Source of the DNA: Lumbricus rubellus
Lineage: Eukaryota > Annelida > Clitellata > Crassiclitellata > Lumbricidae
Assembly (NCBI GenBank): GCA_945859605.1
Contig: OX243827.1
Span: forward strand, 27,626,552 to 27,690,551
DNA: 64,000 nt
Direction of reading: 5' to 3'
The notes under the pieces are model-generated. The model searched no databases. It saw nothing but the letters and a program-made list of their open reading frames with translations, and had not been told where the DNA came from. Shown here piece by piece: positions 22,765-43,741 of this stretch (the first letter of the stretch is position 1; every line of letters starts with the position of its first letter). Made by a program: the position numbers and the translations under genes.

Positions 22765-22895
22765 CGATAGTGTAGAAGTAGTGGTAGTGGTCGTGTAGTA
22801 GTAGTAGCGATAGTGTAGAAGTAGTGGTAGTGGTCGTGTAGCAGTAGTAGCGATGGTGTAGAAGTAGTGGTAGTGGTCGTGTAGCAGTAGTAGTT
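22720..22895. repeat. (TAG)n and a 40-48-bp minisatellite
   Basis: (GTA)n passes into about three copies of a unit containing GCGATAGTGTAGAAGTAGTG and GGTAGTGGTCGTGTAG. Confidence 0.9.
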
Positions 22896-22984
22896 AAAAT
22901 ATTTTATAACGCAGTGTAGGGTCGGGCGACCGGAAAATGTTTGGTAAATCGACCCTGACCACCTTTGGACTACTCTTCTTATAA

Positions 22985-23175
22985 TACGGGCAACCCTTTT
23001 GACGCAACGCAGCGCTCGTGAATAAGATGGTGCCCGTGCTTGGCTTTCGAGTAGCGTTTTAGAAGTTTGGAGATAGCGATTACGATTACGTTTGAGTCGG
23101 TTTAGTTTGATTCGCTGAGAGAAAAACTGCTACCTACAGATCACGAATGGGTCATTGGGTAGGGACCTTTATGTA
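22985..23175 (+). repeat. Interspersed repeat X, copy 2
   Basis: CAGCGCTCGTGAATAAGATG, then 'tttggagatagcgattacga', parallel to 7583-7670 ('tttggagttaacgattacga'). Confidence 0.55.
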
Positions 23176-23329
23176 GGCCTTTATCTTAAATAATAATATG
23201 ATGTAAGCTTATTATCTACTTGTCTATAATCGCAATCGCATTATTATTTCTTTTTAACTAAGGTAAGCTTACCTCATATCCATCAGGATTTAAAGGAATT
23301 ATCCGGAGTCGTAAAAATAATAAAATTAT

Positions 23330-24185
23330 TATTTGTATCATCATTATTATCATTATCATTATCATTATCGTTATCAATATCGTTATCGTTTTCATTATCA
23401 TTATCATTATCATTATCTTTAGCATTATCATTATCAATATCATTATCATCATTATCACTATTATTATCCTCACTGTTGTTGTTGCTGTCGTTATTGCTGC
23501 TGCTGCTGCTGCTGCTACTACTACTGCTACTGCTACTGCTACCAGTGCCTACCACTACCACTACCGCTACCGCTACCACTACCACTACCATTACCACTAC
23601 CACTACTATTATTACTACTTCTACTACAACTGCTACTTCGATTACTACTACTATTACTATTGTTTCTGCTACTATTGCCACTCTACTCTTAGAATTGCTA
23701 TTATCATATATATTTGCTACTACAACTATTACTATTATCACTACCACTATTACTATTACTATTACTGTTATTGTTATTGTTACTACTACTTCAACTACTA
23801 CTAGTACTACTATTACTAGTAGTGTTATTATTCTTAATTTATTATTATAGTTATTACTTATTATTATTACTTATTATTATTACTTATTATTAGTAGTAGT
23901 AATAGTAGTAGGCCTATTGGTATTAGTTTTATTATTGCTAATATTATTACTGTCGCAATGGTGCTGTTGCTGCTGTTATTACTACTATACAACTACTATT
24001 AACATTGCTACTGCTATTGCTGGTATTATTGTTATTGTTATATGTTATTATATACACTGTTAGATCTATTACTATATTATTATGATACTGTTATTACTAT
24101 TATTACTATTAGGGCCTATTATTACTCTTATTATTATTATTATTATTATTATTGTTGCTGTTGTTGTTGTTGTTATTATTATTAC

Positions 24186-24256
<71 letters not shown>

Positions 24257-24262
24257 GTTCCT
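23330..24262. repeat. Compound trinucleotide/hexanucleotide tract
   Basis: (ATTATC)n to 23470, then CTG/CTA/CCA-type triplets to about 23830, then ATT-rich sequence with a long (ATT)n at 24185-24255. All long frames across it are periodic artefacts. Confidence 0.92.
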
Positions 24263-24892
24263 TAATTATTGAAGCGCCATGCACTCTCGCCCATTATCAT
24301 CTGCCACAGGGTCTTCTACTTATCATCACTCCTCAGACTTTTCACAGCTAATTAATGTCTCACCTGTTCAGATATCACTACCATTAATCCATTGTTATTC
24401 TTTGTCCATCTCGTCTTTAATGAAAACCAACCTCAGCAACTGCTCTTACTCCTCTCTCTGATCTCTATGGTAGCGGGACTCGGACCTCCAATGGAAAGCC
24501 CCTCTGATATGACACAGCGCTCGTGTCTAAGTTGATGCCCTGCTTTAATGAGTACACCGACTGTACAGTGTCAGTAGAAAGAGGGAGAGGATTGGTTGTC
24601 TGACCTCCTCATATGCCGAGGCTAAGAAAATGAAGTCGCTAGCACTTCATATCCATGTCTACAGCCTCTGAGAGCGACTATAATAGCCTCAGGGACTGCT
24701 CTTCTTCATCATCATCATCATCATCATCATCGTCATCATCATCATCGTTGTCGTCGTCATCATCATCATCATCGTCATCGTCGTCGTCGTCATCGTCATC
24801 ATCGTCGTCGTCGTCGTCATCATCGTCGTCGTCATCATCATCATCATCATCATCACCATCATCAGCAGCAGCAACAACATCATCATTATCAT
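24263..24892. repeat. Unassigned repeat and TCA/TCG array
   Basis: 24263-24500 has no recognisable feature. 24510-24690 carries repeat fragments ('cagcgctcgtg' and 'ggctaagaaaatgaagtcgct') shared with other sites. (TCA/TCG)n occupies 24705-24870. Confidence 0.7.
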
Positions 24893-25110
24893 TGGGGCGC
24901 GGTGGTATAGTGGTGGGTTTATTGCCTTGGAGCCGGAGGATACCAGGTTCGAATCCACCTGAAACCGCCACGTAGGGACCCTCAGCAAGTCCTTCACTAT
25001 AGCAATTGCTTGTGCACTTCGGCGTGAAACTCCGATGCAGTGTCCGCGCTGTAGTCGGAAGCGCCTCTGAGTAGCGAGCTTGACGGGGCGCTATAGCAAA
25101 TGCGAGAAAT
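24893..25110 (+). mobile_element. tRNA-derived SINE, copy 2
   Basis: GGTGGTATAGTGG (A box) and GGTTCGAATCC (B box), the same body as copy 1, tail GCGCCTCTGAGTAGCGAG...GGGGCGCTATAGC, ending in an (AAAT)n tail. Inserted next to a trinucleotide array. Confidence 0.9.
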
Positions 25111-25599
25111 AAATAAATAATCTTCATCTTCTTCGTCTTTTTCTACTTCGATCAATCAATAACTCAATAGATAAATCAATCAAAGAATAATATTGCCATT
25201 CAAATAGCAGAATAATTATGTAGGCTATACGTGAATAGACAGGAGTATAATTTTGCGTTCAGACATAGCCTACACATATATAAGGGAGACTCATATTGGA
25301 TAAAATCCAGGCGGGAGGACTTAAATTTGTAACTAAGCTTATAGTTACACTGCAATTAGCAGTTGTCAATACTATTCTTAACTAGTTAATTTTAACAAAT
25401 TCAAAATAGACAGCAATAAGGCCAAGTTTTAGGTTAGTATAAATTTCAGTGTGAAGCAGTGAAGGTACGAGTGTAAAAACGGCAAGTTATTTCAAACTCT
25501 GAAAAATAGCAAATTTGAACCAATGACTATTTGAACCAAAGCTATAGGACTTAGGCCTATCACAAGCAAACCATCCGTTAATTAAGAACGTAATTAACA
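25111..25599. other. No feature seen
   Basis: AT-rich sequence without tandem array. 'aaacggcaagttatttcaaac' at 25478-25498 recurs at 26380-26400, which hints at a shared dispersed repeat. Confidence 0.4.
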
Positions 25600-25985
25600 T
25601 TAATTGACCGCCTCTGCTACCCAATTGCCCACCGCGCCACCTACTCGTGGTCCCTCTGTTGGAAGCAGAGTGCGTGGTGGACGACCGAATAATCGCCGGT
25701 ATATGCGATGCCCCATGGGCGAAGAAGCCGAAGGACGGACGATGGAGGACATCGACGCTGGGAGATGGTGTCTCCAGAAAAAAACACCGAGAGGAAGGAA
25801 ACGGGAACCCACCTCTCTACATTTCCCAAGATAAACGTACAATGGGACGGGATGATGGAAGCTGGATACAGAGAACTGAAGGACATGGCACAACAGCGGG
25901 AAAAGTGGAAACATTGGACGTTTGGACCTGCCAATTGGCAGAGAACGTAAAGAAGAAGAAGAAGAAGAAGACAGAGTCTAATATA
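25600..25985 (+). mobile_element. LINE ORF2 3' end with (AAG)n tail
   Basis: In the frame ending at 25950 the last 50 residues read like a LINE ORF2 C-terminus: a W..M..Y.E..D.AQ.R.KW spacing followed by FGPANWQRT and a stop. An (AAG)n tail (25951-25972) follows. Upstream the frame is shifted, so it is a 5'-truncated and decayed copy. Confidence 0.55.
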
Positions 25986-26317
25986 AAACTTCGGTGTCTG
26001 TTGGATGTTCGTGGGATTTGAATTCCTGATCTGTGTATACGGTGTACCATTGCATAGTATACTTGGTTGGAACACGACGAGTATTGGATATTGCGAAGAT
26101 GATGCATGTGATAAGATTTGGATGCTCTGATATTGTACAAGTGGTAGCCCAATCTGTCGGCCATAAATATTATGACCAGCATTGAAGTATGCCTAACGAA
26201 CAAAAAACTGGGTAAAAGAGAATGAACAAACTGATACATAGAAATAGCTGTCTGATAAAATCTGATTTGATGAAATTTAAGTGAGGTTTTAAGATTTGGT
26301 TATGATTTAAGTGAGGT

Positions 26318-26634
26318 GCATGCAGTTCGGCACCAAATGTGCAGTTCCAAATGGATTAGTTGAGTTGTAGAAGCACTTCAAACGGCAAGTTATTTCAAAC
26401 ACTGGTGGGCGAAACTGTCAGGGACAAAACACTATGGAGACACTTCATAAGGGCCTCATCGTCAGAAAACTGATGGAAGAGAAGAAAGAAGAAGAAGCAC
26501 TTCTGTGCAGTTAAAAATAGTAAAAATTAAAAATAGTTCATTGTCCTCCGATTGGAAGTAACTTACGATGGGCGATGGAAAGGGAAAGAAGGGGTTGTGC
26601 AGTTCTAAAAAGTCCTGTTAGAAATTCCTGATTC
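26318..26634 (-). mobile_element. CAGGGCT element, reverse copy with insertion
   Basis: Matches 41525-41726 in reverse, including 'tgcagttctaaaa' and 'cctccgattggaagtaa', and is split by the retro-insertion at 26380-26493. Confidence 0.75.
26380..26493 (+). mobile_element. Truncated retro-insertion with 10-bp TSD
   Basis: Flanked by exact GAAGCACTTC (26370-26379 and 26494-26503) and ending in a (GAA)n tail. A frame within it resembles a LINE ORF2 C-terminus (R-D-K-x-L-W-R-x-x-I-R). Features fit target-primed insertion of a 114-bp LINE fragment. Confidence 0.75.
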
Positions 26635-27332
26635 AATGGATGACACGAATATTCATTAACTTTTTATTTGATTTTTTCACTATAAACTAACGAAAGAATC
26701 AAACGAGCATAGTTTCGGTTAGAAAAAAGATATTTTCATTCTGTTAAAAGCATTTTAGAGCTTGTTCATTGTAGCACATGACTAAATCAAAAGGTCAAAA
26801 ACCGATATGTGACGGGTTTTGAGCCCCTGTGTCATATTTAGTCTAATTATATAGTTTGAAAGTATAGTCTCAGACTTTTCCTTCTTCTTAGGGTCACAAT
26901 TTCTGTCTTTTTGCTGTTGTAGATCTGAAAATGAAAACACTGTAAGACGTGCGATGAACTTCGATCAACCGAAGAACTGTTTCTTCGTGTCTAGACTTAA
27001 TCGGTCGTAGGTTTCAGTGGTTGGATAAAGATAGAAGAATAATTCGTCTTCCAGCAAAGAGACTGAACTTCACTGAGGATGATGTTCATTCGTGTGGTTG
27101 GTATATTCTGTCGTCGGTCAGTTGCGGGGCTTACATTCGGAACGCCTTCTTGTTCTTCTCAACTCAGGAAGATGTTCCTAATGTAGGCTTCTGCGATTGA
27201 CAAAGATCACGCTCACACAGGATGCTAAGACAAAAAAAATATACTGCAGCGTGCCTATAACCATCCAATGATCATGGTGATCTTTATGATGATTTTGATG
27301 ATGATGATGGTGATGATGATGATGATGATGAC

Positions 27333-27417
<85 letters not shown>

Positions 27418-28618
27418 CTCTTGATTTTTACATAGAGCCGGTGTATGACTTTTGTGGGCGCTGAGAAATTACCAGAAGTTTACATCTAGCCTACATCAAA
27501 GGCTGTGGTGCCGATAATTATTATGAGAATTATTGTTTTGAACGTTTATCACTGTTCGTATTGCGTTACGCAGTTTTTAATTAATGCGCACTCATCCTAG
27601 CATTTTTGTAGAAGTCATTTATTGGACTTGTTTCAAGGGAATTTTGGCTCGGTCTTATCTTTTGATAATTAGTGAAGTAGGCCTACAGAAAGATCTGCTA
27701 TCTTCATGAGAAAAATATATATTTTTCTAAAACTTCGTTTGCCTTGTTACTTTACAACAGTAATAATATATTTGGTGCATAAAAGATTAATACAGGCTAG
27801 ACCTAATTCCTGAGGGAATCAGAAGGATAAAAAAAATCATAGTCTAACTCAAAATAGGGCATTATAATATTATAGGGTCTGATATTTAAATAAGCTCAAC
27901 AAATCATGAAACAACTCCAATGAATAATTATGATTTCGGACAATATGCTTTTTTCACCGGCTTTCAATATCAGTTATGCAAAGAGACAAGACACGCTTTT
28001 TGAAATATTGCACACAACAATAACAATTATTTGAGACCAAATAGTTTGCGGTCTAGGAATTTTTCTGTGATACGAATCGTCCTCGCCAGAGCAAAACTTT
28101 TAATGGATGCGTTTAAAAACGAACATATGGCGTCGGCAGTAACTGTAGTAGTAGCTGTCGACGACTTTTAAAAACAACAAAAACAATAATATTTAAAACC
28201 GATTCAACATTTTGTCCATCATCATCATTCGCGCATGCTCAGTAGCGCAAGTGAAAAGAACAACTGGCAAAAAATTGACGAAAAACGGACAGAGAGACAG
28301 ACAGACAGACAGACAGAATCAGACAGACAGACAGGAGCAGACAGATAGAGAGACAGAGACAAGCAGACATACAAAACACATGCCGGCAAACAGGTTCTGA
28401 GTCGCAGACACGCAGGGTAATAACCAACTGCTTGGAGAAGAATGAGGAGTAGGAGGAGGAGGAGGAGGAGGAGAAGTGGGAGTAGGAGAATGAGGGAATA
28501 GTTCTCAGCCCATACAGACGAATGCGTAGAAGAAGACGGAGAAGATGATGAGGGAAACTGTAGTTGTAGTAGTTGTTGTTGTTGACCTGGTGACCTGTTG
28601 CCCACGTGACGGGCGCCA
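26635..28618. other. Gene-free, 3' flank of the minus-strand gene
   Basis: AT-rich with a 125-bp (GATGAT)n array at 27295-27418 and a (GACA)n tract near 28287-28350. Sequence at 28440-28618 lies directly downstream of the stop of the membrane-protein gene and could be its 3' UTR. I found no unambiguous poly(A) signal. Confidence 0.5.
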
Positions 28619-37723
<9,105 letters not shown>

Positions 37724-38049
37724 GTCGCGCGCCAACAGGGGGTGGGGTCGAGCGACGAGTAAATATCTATACAATCTATGTTTTGTTTTAGTCTCCACCA
37801 CCGGCCATACGTTGCATCGTCCCGATATAGTTAACAACAGAAGATAAGAAAAAGCGAGTCCAACCGCCCGACAGTTATGACATCGCTCTACTTAGGATGC
37901 CACCGAACGCCGACTAGCCCTTCTCCTTCTCTCCGTAAGATAACAACACTAACTAATTCGATTGATTATAACAACTGCATTAATTAGTTGTAAATTATTT
38001 ACAGTCTCGCTGTCTTATCGAAACGAGAAACAAATCCCGACGACCATTG

Positions 38050-38097
38050 TGACGTCAGATCGGGAGCTAGTCATGACGTCACGTCCCGATGACGTCA
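38050..38097. promoter_or_regulatory. Three perfect CRE sites
   Basis: TGACGTCA occurs at 38050-38057, 38074-38081 and 38090-38097, in a CpG-containing stretch 330-375 bp upstream of the start codon of the minus-strand membrane-protein gene. TGACGTCA is the consensus for CREB/ATF bZIP dimers. A cluster this tight is unlikely by chance. It may serve this gene or a divergent transcript to the right. Confidence 0.75.
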
Positions 38098-38728
38098 CAG
38101 GCCCGCGCGGCGCTTTAGAAAGCTATTGTAAACGGTCTCGCGCTTTGAAAAATAGATAGTCCATCTTAATAATTATAATCTGTTGTATGTTAATGCTGTG
38201 TTGTTTACAATAATTATTATTATTGTACGTAGGCCTATTGAAGGCATTTATTGCGCGTTGTAGATTGTGTAGATTTAATTATGATGCGGCCATTTTAAAT
38301 GTTCGCCATGGAGAAATACGACGCTGTAAATAAAGGCCAGTTAATAATTAGGCCTATTATTGTAATATGGATCTAGGGTTGCGTGAGCGCGTTGGGTGCC
38401 TATCTAAACTTCCAGCTATACCTTAAGTTGAGAAGCGTAGCGGCAATGTAACAATGGTTAAGAAGGTCCTCAACGTTTTCTCACGGCGCATTTGTAGTCA
38501 TGGAAACCATAGAAGCCGATTTTTAAAGGCTTCTATCTACGGCTAAGTAAACATTTGTCTTCATTCGCCATAGACAACACGATATGTCTTTAAGCGCGCG
38601 ACTTGTAAGGCTGGATTTCTTGGCCATTCCTATTCTCTAGAAGTTTAGATCATGAGTGTCAATCCTTTTTCATTGACGGACCAGTGGCAAATTTTCCAAC
38701 AATTAGCGGAACACGGTACCGAAGGCAA
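38098..38728. other. Possible divergent 5' region
   Basis: Moderate-GC sequence with an ATG at 38652 opening a 22-codon frame (MSVNPFSLTDQW...) that ends at a GTACCG dinucleotide context. It could be a first exon running right, but no compatible second exon was found. Confidence 0.25.
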
Positions 38729-39045
38729 ACGTAGGCGTACGAGGCGGGGGTGCAGGGGGGGCAGTTGCCCCCCCCCCCCAAATTCGAGCAATTTTGGTGG
38801 TTTTTTTCGGGCAAAAAACCCCGAACAACAAAAAAAGGTCGTCAACTTTCGGGCAAGTCAGGTTTTTCGGGCAAACACGGACTCAAACGACGAAAAAAGG
38901 TCGTCAACTTTCGGGCAAGTCAGGTTTTTCGGGCAAACACGGACTCAAACGACTAAAAAACAACTTTTTCACGGATGTATTTTTCGGGCAGAAGTTCAAT
39001 CTTTGCCCCCCCCCCCCACTGCTGAAATCTCCCGTACGCCTATGG
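38729..39045. mobile_element. MITE with GTAGGCGTACG ends
   Basis: Left GTAGGCGTACGAGG and right CCGTACGCCTATG are inverted repeats, each next to a G/C run. The interior is two exact 60-bp copies of the 'aaaggtcgtcaactttcggg' module. No clear target duplication. Confidence 0.7.
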
Positions 39046-39726
39046 GCATATATATATATATACTGCAGTGGTTACGGATCTTGTCGGAGGCTCGGCGAGC
39101 CAGTTCCCAGAAGAGGCTTTAACTTTTTTTATAACCTTTATTCTTCTATTAATTATTATTAAACCTGATTTAATTAATTAATTAATTAATTAAATCAATT
39201 CATTCATTCGTTCATTCATTCATCTTTTAAGCCGCTCATTCATCAGTCCAGGCCTACGGGCAGGCAGACGGGCAGGCAGACGGGCAGGCAGACGGGCAGG
39301 CAGACAGGCAGGCAGACAGGCAGACAGGCAGGCAGATAAGCAGATAAGCAGACAGGCAGGCAGGTAGCCGCTCATTCATCAGTCCATTCATACACCGGGG
39401 GAGGCAGGCAGTAATGCAGGCAGGTAGGCAGGCAATTAGGCAGGCAGACAGGCAGGTATAGGTAGCTAGACAGGCAGGCAGGCGGGCGGGCAGGATGTTC
39501 TCGCCCAAGATTCCGCTTACGCAAAATTAATGGACACGCGTTCTTTTCCTCTGTATATTATTAGGCAATTACTGATCTGCTATTATACAGTCACACGGTG
39601 GCAATCTTCATAAAAATTATCCCAGTTGTTTTTTTAAAGAAACGCCCGATCGTTTATCAATTCATTATCCAGCCAACCTCTCCCTCCTTCCTACCACCCC
39701 CTCCCCTCACCTCTCCTTGACATCAG
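39046..39726. repeat. GCAG-rich tetranucleotide repeats and spacer
   Basis: CATT repeats near 39200-39230 and (GGCA/GACG)n at 39253-39492; the rest is spacer. The final 60 bp are strongly pyrimidine-rich and end TCAG at 39726. Confidence 0.8.
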
Positions 39727-39824
39727 GAAATGACTTTAGACTCCACTCCAGTTGAGGAGGAGTGTCTTCAAAATGCCACAGGATCATTTCACGATCAGCG
39801 ATCGACTAATGCACAAGTCAGATT
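39727..39824 (+). other. Possible internal exon
   Basis: A long polypyrimidine tract and CATCAG precede a frame beginning EMTLDSTPVEEECLQNATGS with an N-glycosylation sequon, ending before a weak GTCAGA donor. It is phase-compatible (0) with the exon at 42625. Function unknown. Support is only the splice-site look and codon sense. Confidence 0.25.
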
Positions 39825-39899
39825 TTTGTGTAGTGTCGTAGTGTGTCTGCCCTCGGAGGCAACGATGAGTCTATTAATGCAGTTGTGTAATAACCAGAA

Positions 39900-40008
39900 G
39901 AAAAGAAGACGCACACGCACACATACATACATACACACGGAAACACACACACATTTAGACACACAGGCACACGCTACTTTACATTAGCAAGTGCATACAG
40001 ACAGACAA

Positions 40009-40057
<49 letters not shown>

Positions 40058-40422
40058 GAGACAGACCAACACATACATACATACATACATACATACATAC
40101 ATACATACAAAAGCCATACATACATACATACATACATACATACATACATACATACATACATACATACATACATACATACATACATACATACATACATACA
40201 TACATACATACATACATACATACATACATACATACATACATACATACATACATACATACATACATACATACATACATACATACATACATACATACATACA
40301 TACATACATACATACATACATACATACATACATACATACATACATACATACATACATACATACATACATACATACATACATACATACATACATACATACA
40401 TACATACATACATACATACATG
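39900..40422. repeat. (CA)n, (GACA)n and (ATAC)n array
   Basis: Compound array; the (ATAC)n part is about 350 bp. All repetitive frames here are artefacts. Confidence 0.97.
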
Positions 40423-41039
40423 CGTAGAAGCCAGTAGCATAGACAGATACATCATTTTGCTCTTACACATGCATCTTCCATCGCGCCTCTCAGGTGATCG
40501 CACACGTTGCTGTCCAGACTCCAGTGTCCACCTACTCTCGTCTCGTTTCCAATAAAAGCCTAACGTTAAGCACCAAACACCTTCTTCACTTCTAGGAAAA
40601 TTGATGCAGGATTAGAAGGACTTTCTTACCGTGATCAACTAAGAATATTTTGACAACGATTAGACTTGAGCAACGAATAGTTTTGAACTCGGAATAATTT
40701 TGTAAGGCGAAATAGTTTTGTACAGTGAATGGTTTTTGCGCTTAGAATAGTTTTGAACAACGATTAATTATCTATTATTGTTGCAAAAAGAAGAGTTTTG
40801 CTACAACGGATTAACCTATTAAGCCTATTTGGCTTAGCTTTGCCAACATCTCTCTTGCGGCAAGTTCACGTACGTATAATCTAATTCACTCAAAGTCTAA
40901 AATTTTTTTTATTTTGGTTGTTTGAGGGAATAATCTCATAATCTTATCTCCCTTGTGTTATTAGCACTACGGATTTTCACTGGTTTTGAAATTCTGTCTG
41001 CTTGTGAATAATGAATATCTATCTATACCGGTCTACCCA
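40423..41039. other. No feature seen
   Basis: AT-rich. Near 40640-40790 a degenerate phrase ('attttgtacaacgaatagttttg') repeats about five times. No exon. Confidence 0.4.
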
Positions 41040-41524
41040 TCTCTGTCTGCCTTTTTGTCTGTGTCTGTGTATTTTTTATCTATCTGTCGGTGTGTCTGTC
41101 TGTTTGTCTATCTGCCTGTCTGCCTGTCTGTCTGTCTGTCCGTCCGTCCGTTTGTCCGCCAACCGTCCGTCCGTCGATCCATCCATCTATCCATCCATCC
41201 ATCCATCCATCCATTCATCCATCCATCCACCCATCTATCCATCCATTCACCCATCTAGCCATCCATTCATCCACCCACCCACCCACCCACTCATCCACCC
41301 ATCCATTCATCCATCCACCCACCCATCCACCCACTCATCCACTCATCCACCCATCCATTCATCCACCCATCCATTCATCCATCCATCCGTCCGTCCATCC
41401 ATCCATCTATCCATCTCTCCTTCCATCCATCTGTCCATCTCTTCTTCCATCCACCCACCCACCCATCCATCCATTCATCCTTTCATCCATCCATACATAC
41501 ATCAATCGATCCATTCATCCATTC
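41040..41524. repeat. (CTGT)n and (CATC)n array
   Basis: CTGT repeats to about 41150, then CATC with CACC variants. The right part with 'catacatacatcaatc' is duplicated at 41836-41905. Confidence 0.95.
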
Positions 41525-41726
41525 CAGGGCTGTTTTAAAGAAATTGTTAGAACTGCACAACTCCTTCTTTCCTTTCCCATCCTCCATGGTAAATAACTTC
41601 CAATCGGAGGACAATGACCTTTTTTGCTAGTTTTAACTGCATAGGCTATGAAGTACTTCTGCAACTTCAAAAATCCCATTTAGAACTGCACATTTTGTGT
41701 ACAACTGCGCGTTAAAAAAGCCCTGA
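41525..41726 (+). mobile_element. CAGGGCT element, copy 2
   Basis: Starts CAGGGCTGTTTTAA, ends TTAAAAAAGCCCTG (inverted repeat of about 13 bp). The flanks ATCCATTC/ATCTATCC are compatible with an imperfect 8-bp target duplication in the (CATC)n array. No coding capacity. Confidence 0.85.
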
Positions 41727-41905
41727 TCTATCCATCCATCCATCCATCCATCCATCCATCCATCCATCCATCCATCCATCCATCCATCCATCCATCCATC
41801 CATCCATCCATCCATCCACTCATCCATCCATCCATCCACTCATCCACCCATCCATTCATCCTTTCATCCATCCATACATACATCAATCCATCCATTCATC
41901 CATTC
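41727..41905. repeat. (CATC)n between element copies
   Basis: Simple repeat separating two nearly identical element copies. Confidence 0.95.
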
Positions 41906-42106
41906 CAGGGCTGTTTTAAAGAAATTGTTAGAACTGCACAACTCCTTCTTTCCTTTCCCATCCTCCCTGGTAAATAACTTCCAATCGGAGGACAATGACC
42001 TTTTTTGCTAGTTTTAACTGCATAGGCTATGAAGTACTTCTGCAACTGCAAAAATCCCATTTAGAACTGCACATTTTGTGTACAACTGCGCGTTAAAAAA
42101 GCCCTG
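41906..42106 (+). mobile_element. CAGGGCT element, copy 3 (segmental duplicate of copy 2)
   Basis: Differs from copy 2 by a handful of bases and shares about 70 bp of left flank, so the pair arose by tandem duplication with a 381-bp period, not by two insertions. Confidence 0.9.
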
Positions 42107-42605
42107 ATCTATCCATCCATCCATCCATCCATCCATCCATCCATCCATCCATCCATCCATCCATCCATCCATCCATCCATCCATCCATCCATCCATCCAT
42201 CCATCCATCCATCCATCCATCCATCCATCCATCCATCCATCCATCCATCCATCCATCCATCCATCCATCCATCTATCCATCTCTCCTTCCATCCATCTGT
42301 CCATCTTTTTTCCATACATCCATCCATCTATCCATCTCTCCTTCCATCCATCTGTCCATCTTTTTCCATCCATCCATCCATCCATCCATTCATCCATCCA
42401 TCCACCCATCCATCCATCTATCCATCCATGCATCCATGCATCCATCCATGCATCCATCCACCCACCCTTCCATCTATCCACCCACCCATCCATCCATCCA
42501 CCCATCCACCCATCCACCCACCCATCCACTCATCCATCCATTCATCCTTCCACCCATCCATCCATCCATCCATTATAAATCCATTCATCCATCCATCCAT
42601 CCATC
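42107..42605. repeat. (CATC)n array
   Basis: Long CATC array with CTTC, CACC and CATG variants, ending about 20 bp before a 3' splice site. Asp-Gly-Trp-Met frames on the reverse strand are artefacts. Confidence 0.97.
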
Positions 42606-42627
42606 CATCCAATGTCTTTTCCAGGAT

Positions 42628-43741
42628 ATGTCTGATCGTCAGAATCGTCGTTCCTCTGCATCCACCGGTGGTTGTTCCATCGTCTATTGCCTCATGGTCT
42701 TCTGCGGTCGCAAGGTCAGACCAGAGATGGCCAAGTCGAAGAGCCTCGTGCCGCCCAACCCCTCGGCCTCCGCAGGGGTAGGCGTCGGAGGTCTCCAGGG
42801 GCTGGCGACGGAGTCAGAGGTGGGCGAACCAGGGCCAGACCTGCAGTCGGGGGCGGTCTCAGGGTCCACGAAGCCGAAGAGGAGACATCACCGGTATGCG
42901 TCGAATAAGACAAAGGCATCAAAGACAAACCAAACTGGAACAGTTACAGGTGATTCTACTAAATATTATATTTTTTATTTTTAAATAGACTATAACCTAA
43001 TCTAATTAAATCTCATATATCAGCTTATCTAGTCATCAGTTAGTAATTATTTATTAATATTAACTGACAATTATTTATGAATTATGTCTAATTATTGATC
43101 AATGAGAACAAATATAAACTTGCAGGTATACTAGTGGTCATTGATCCCTGTGTAATAACAAATAATTAATTAATTAATTAATTATCGACGACAATTAAAT
43201 CATTGATTAATGATTAAATATGTAATTGATAAGTGATTAATAATCAATGATTCAAGAATTATAAGTTGATCAATTATTTATGATTATCAGATTGACTATA
43301 ATAACTATAGTGATTAGCTAATGATTCAAGATTTACGAATCGATCAGCTAGCCTACAAATGATTAATGATCTAGAATTTATGGAATAATGATTACAGTAA
43401 TTATTTATTTTATAAAAAAAATTATCAGCGTCGAGTAACCTAATTATAGGCTGACCAGACGTCATGAACCTAAAAGAAAATCTGAAAATTAATTAAATCT
43501 TTAATTAAGTCTCTAATAACGACTTTAATAATGTGTTTAATGTTTTGTTCTTCTTTCAGAAGAAGACAGCACGAAGACAATGATTATTGAATCGGAGAAG
43601 AGATCGGGAGGAGGCGAGAAGCAGAAACAAGGAAAAGACGAGAAGAGGAAGACGAAGAAGAAGAAGAGGAAGGAAGAGGAGAAGGAGAAGGATCGGGAGA
43701 CTGCAGCAACAGCTGCAGCAACCCATGCAGCGAAAGATTAA
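42628..43741 (+). CDS. Hypothetical basic protein, last two exons
   Basis: Exon 42625-42949 follows CTTTTCCAG and ends CAG|GTGATT; exon 43560-43741 follows TTCTTTCAG. The phase-1 junction joins cleanly to a stop at 43739-43741. From the ATG at 42628 the product is 167 residues. It has a short hydrophobic stretch ([11 protein letters not shown], about residues 16-26), a Gly/Pro-rich middle, a KPKRRHHR cluster and a Lys/Glu-rich end ([15 protein letters not shown], then Ala-rich). It may be the C-terminal half of a longer gene, because the reading frame is open upstream of the ATG to the splice site; everything to the left is microsatellite. No family recognised. Confidence 0.5.

Noticed and set aside
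38652..38717. First coding exon MSVNPFSLTDQW...
   Set aside because: Plausible look, but the donor GTACCG is weak and no in-phase downstream exon was found.
42014..42529. 171-codon minus-strand frame rich in Met-Asp-Gly-Trp
   Set aside because: Translation of (CATC)n.
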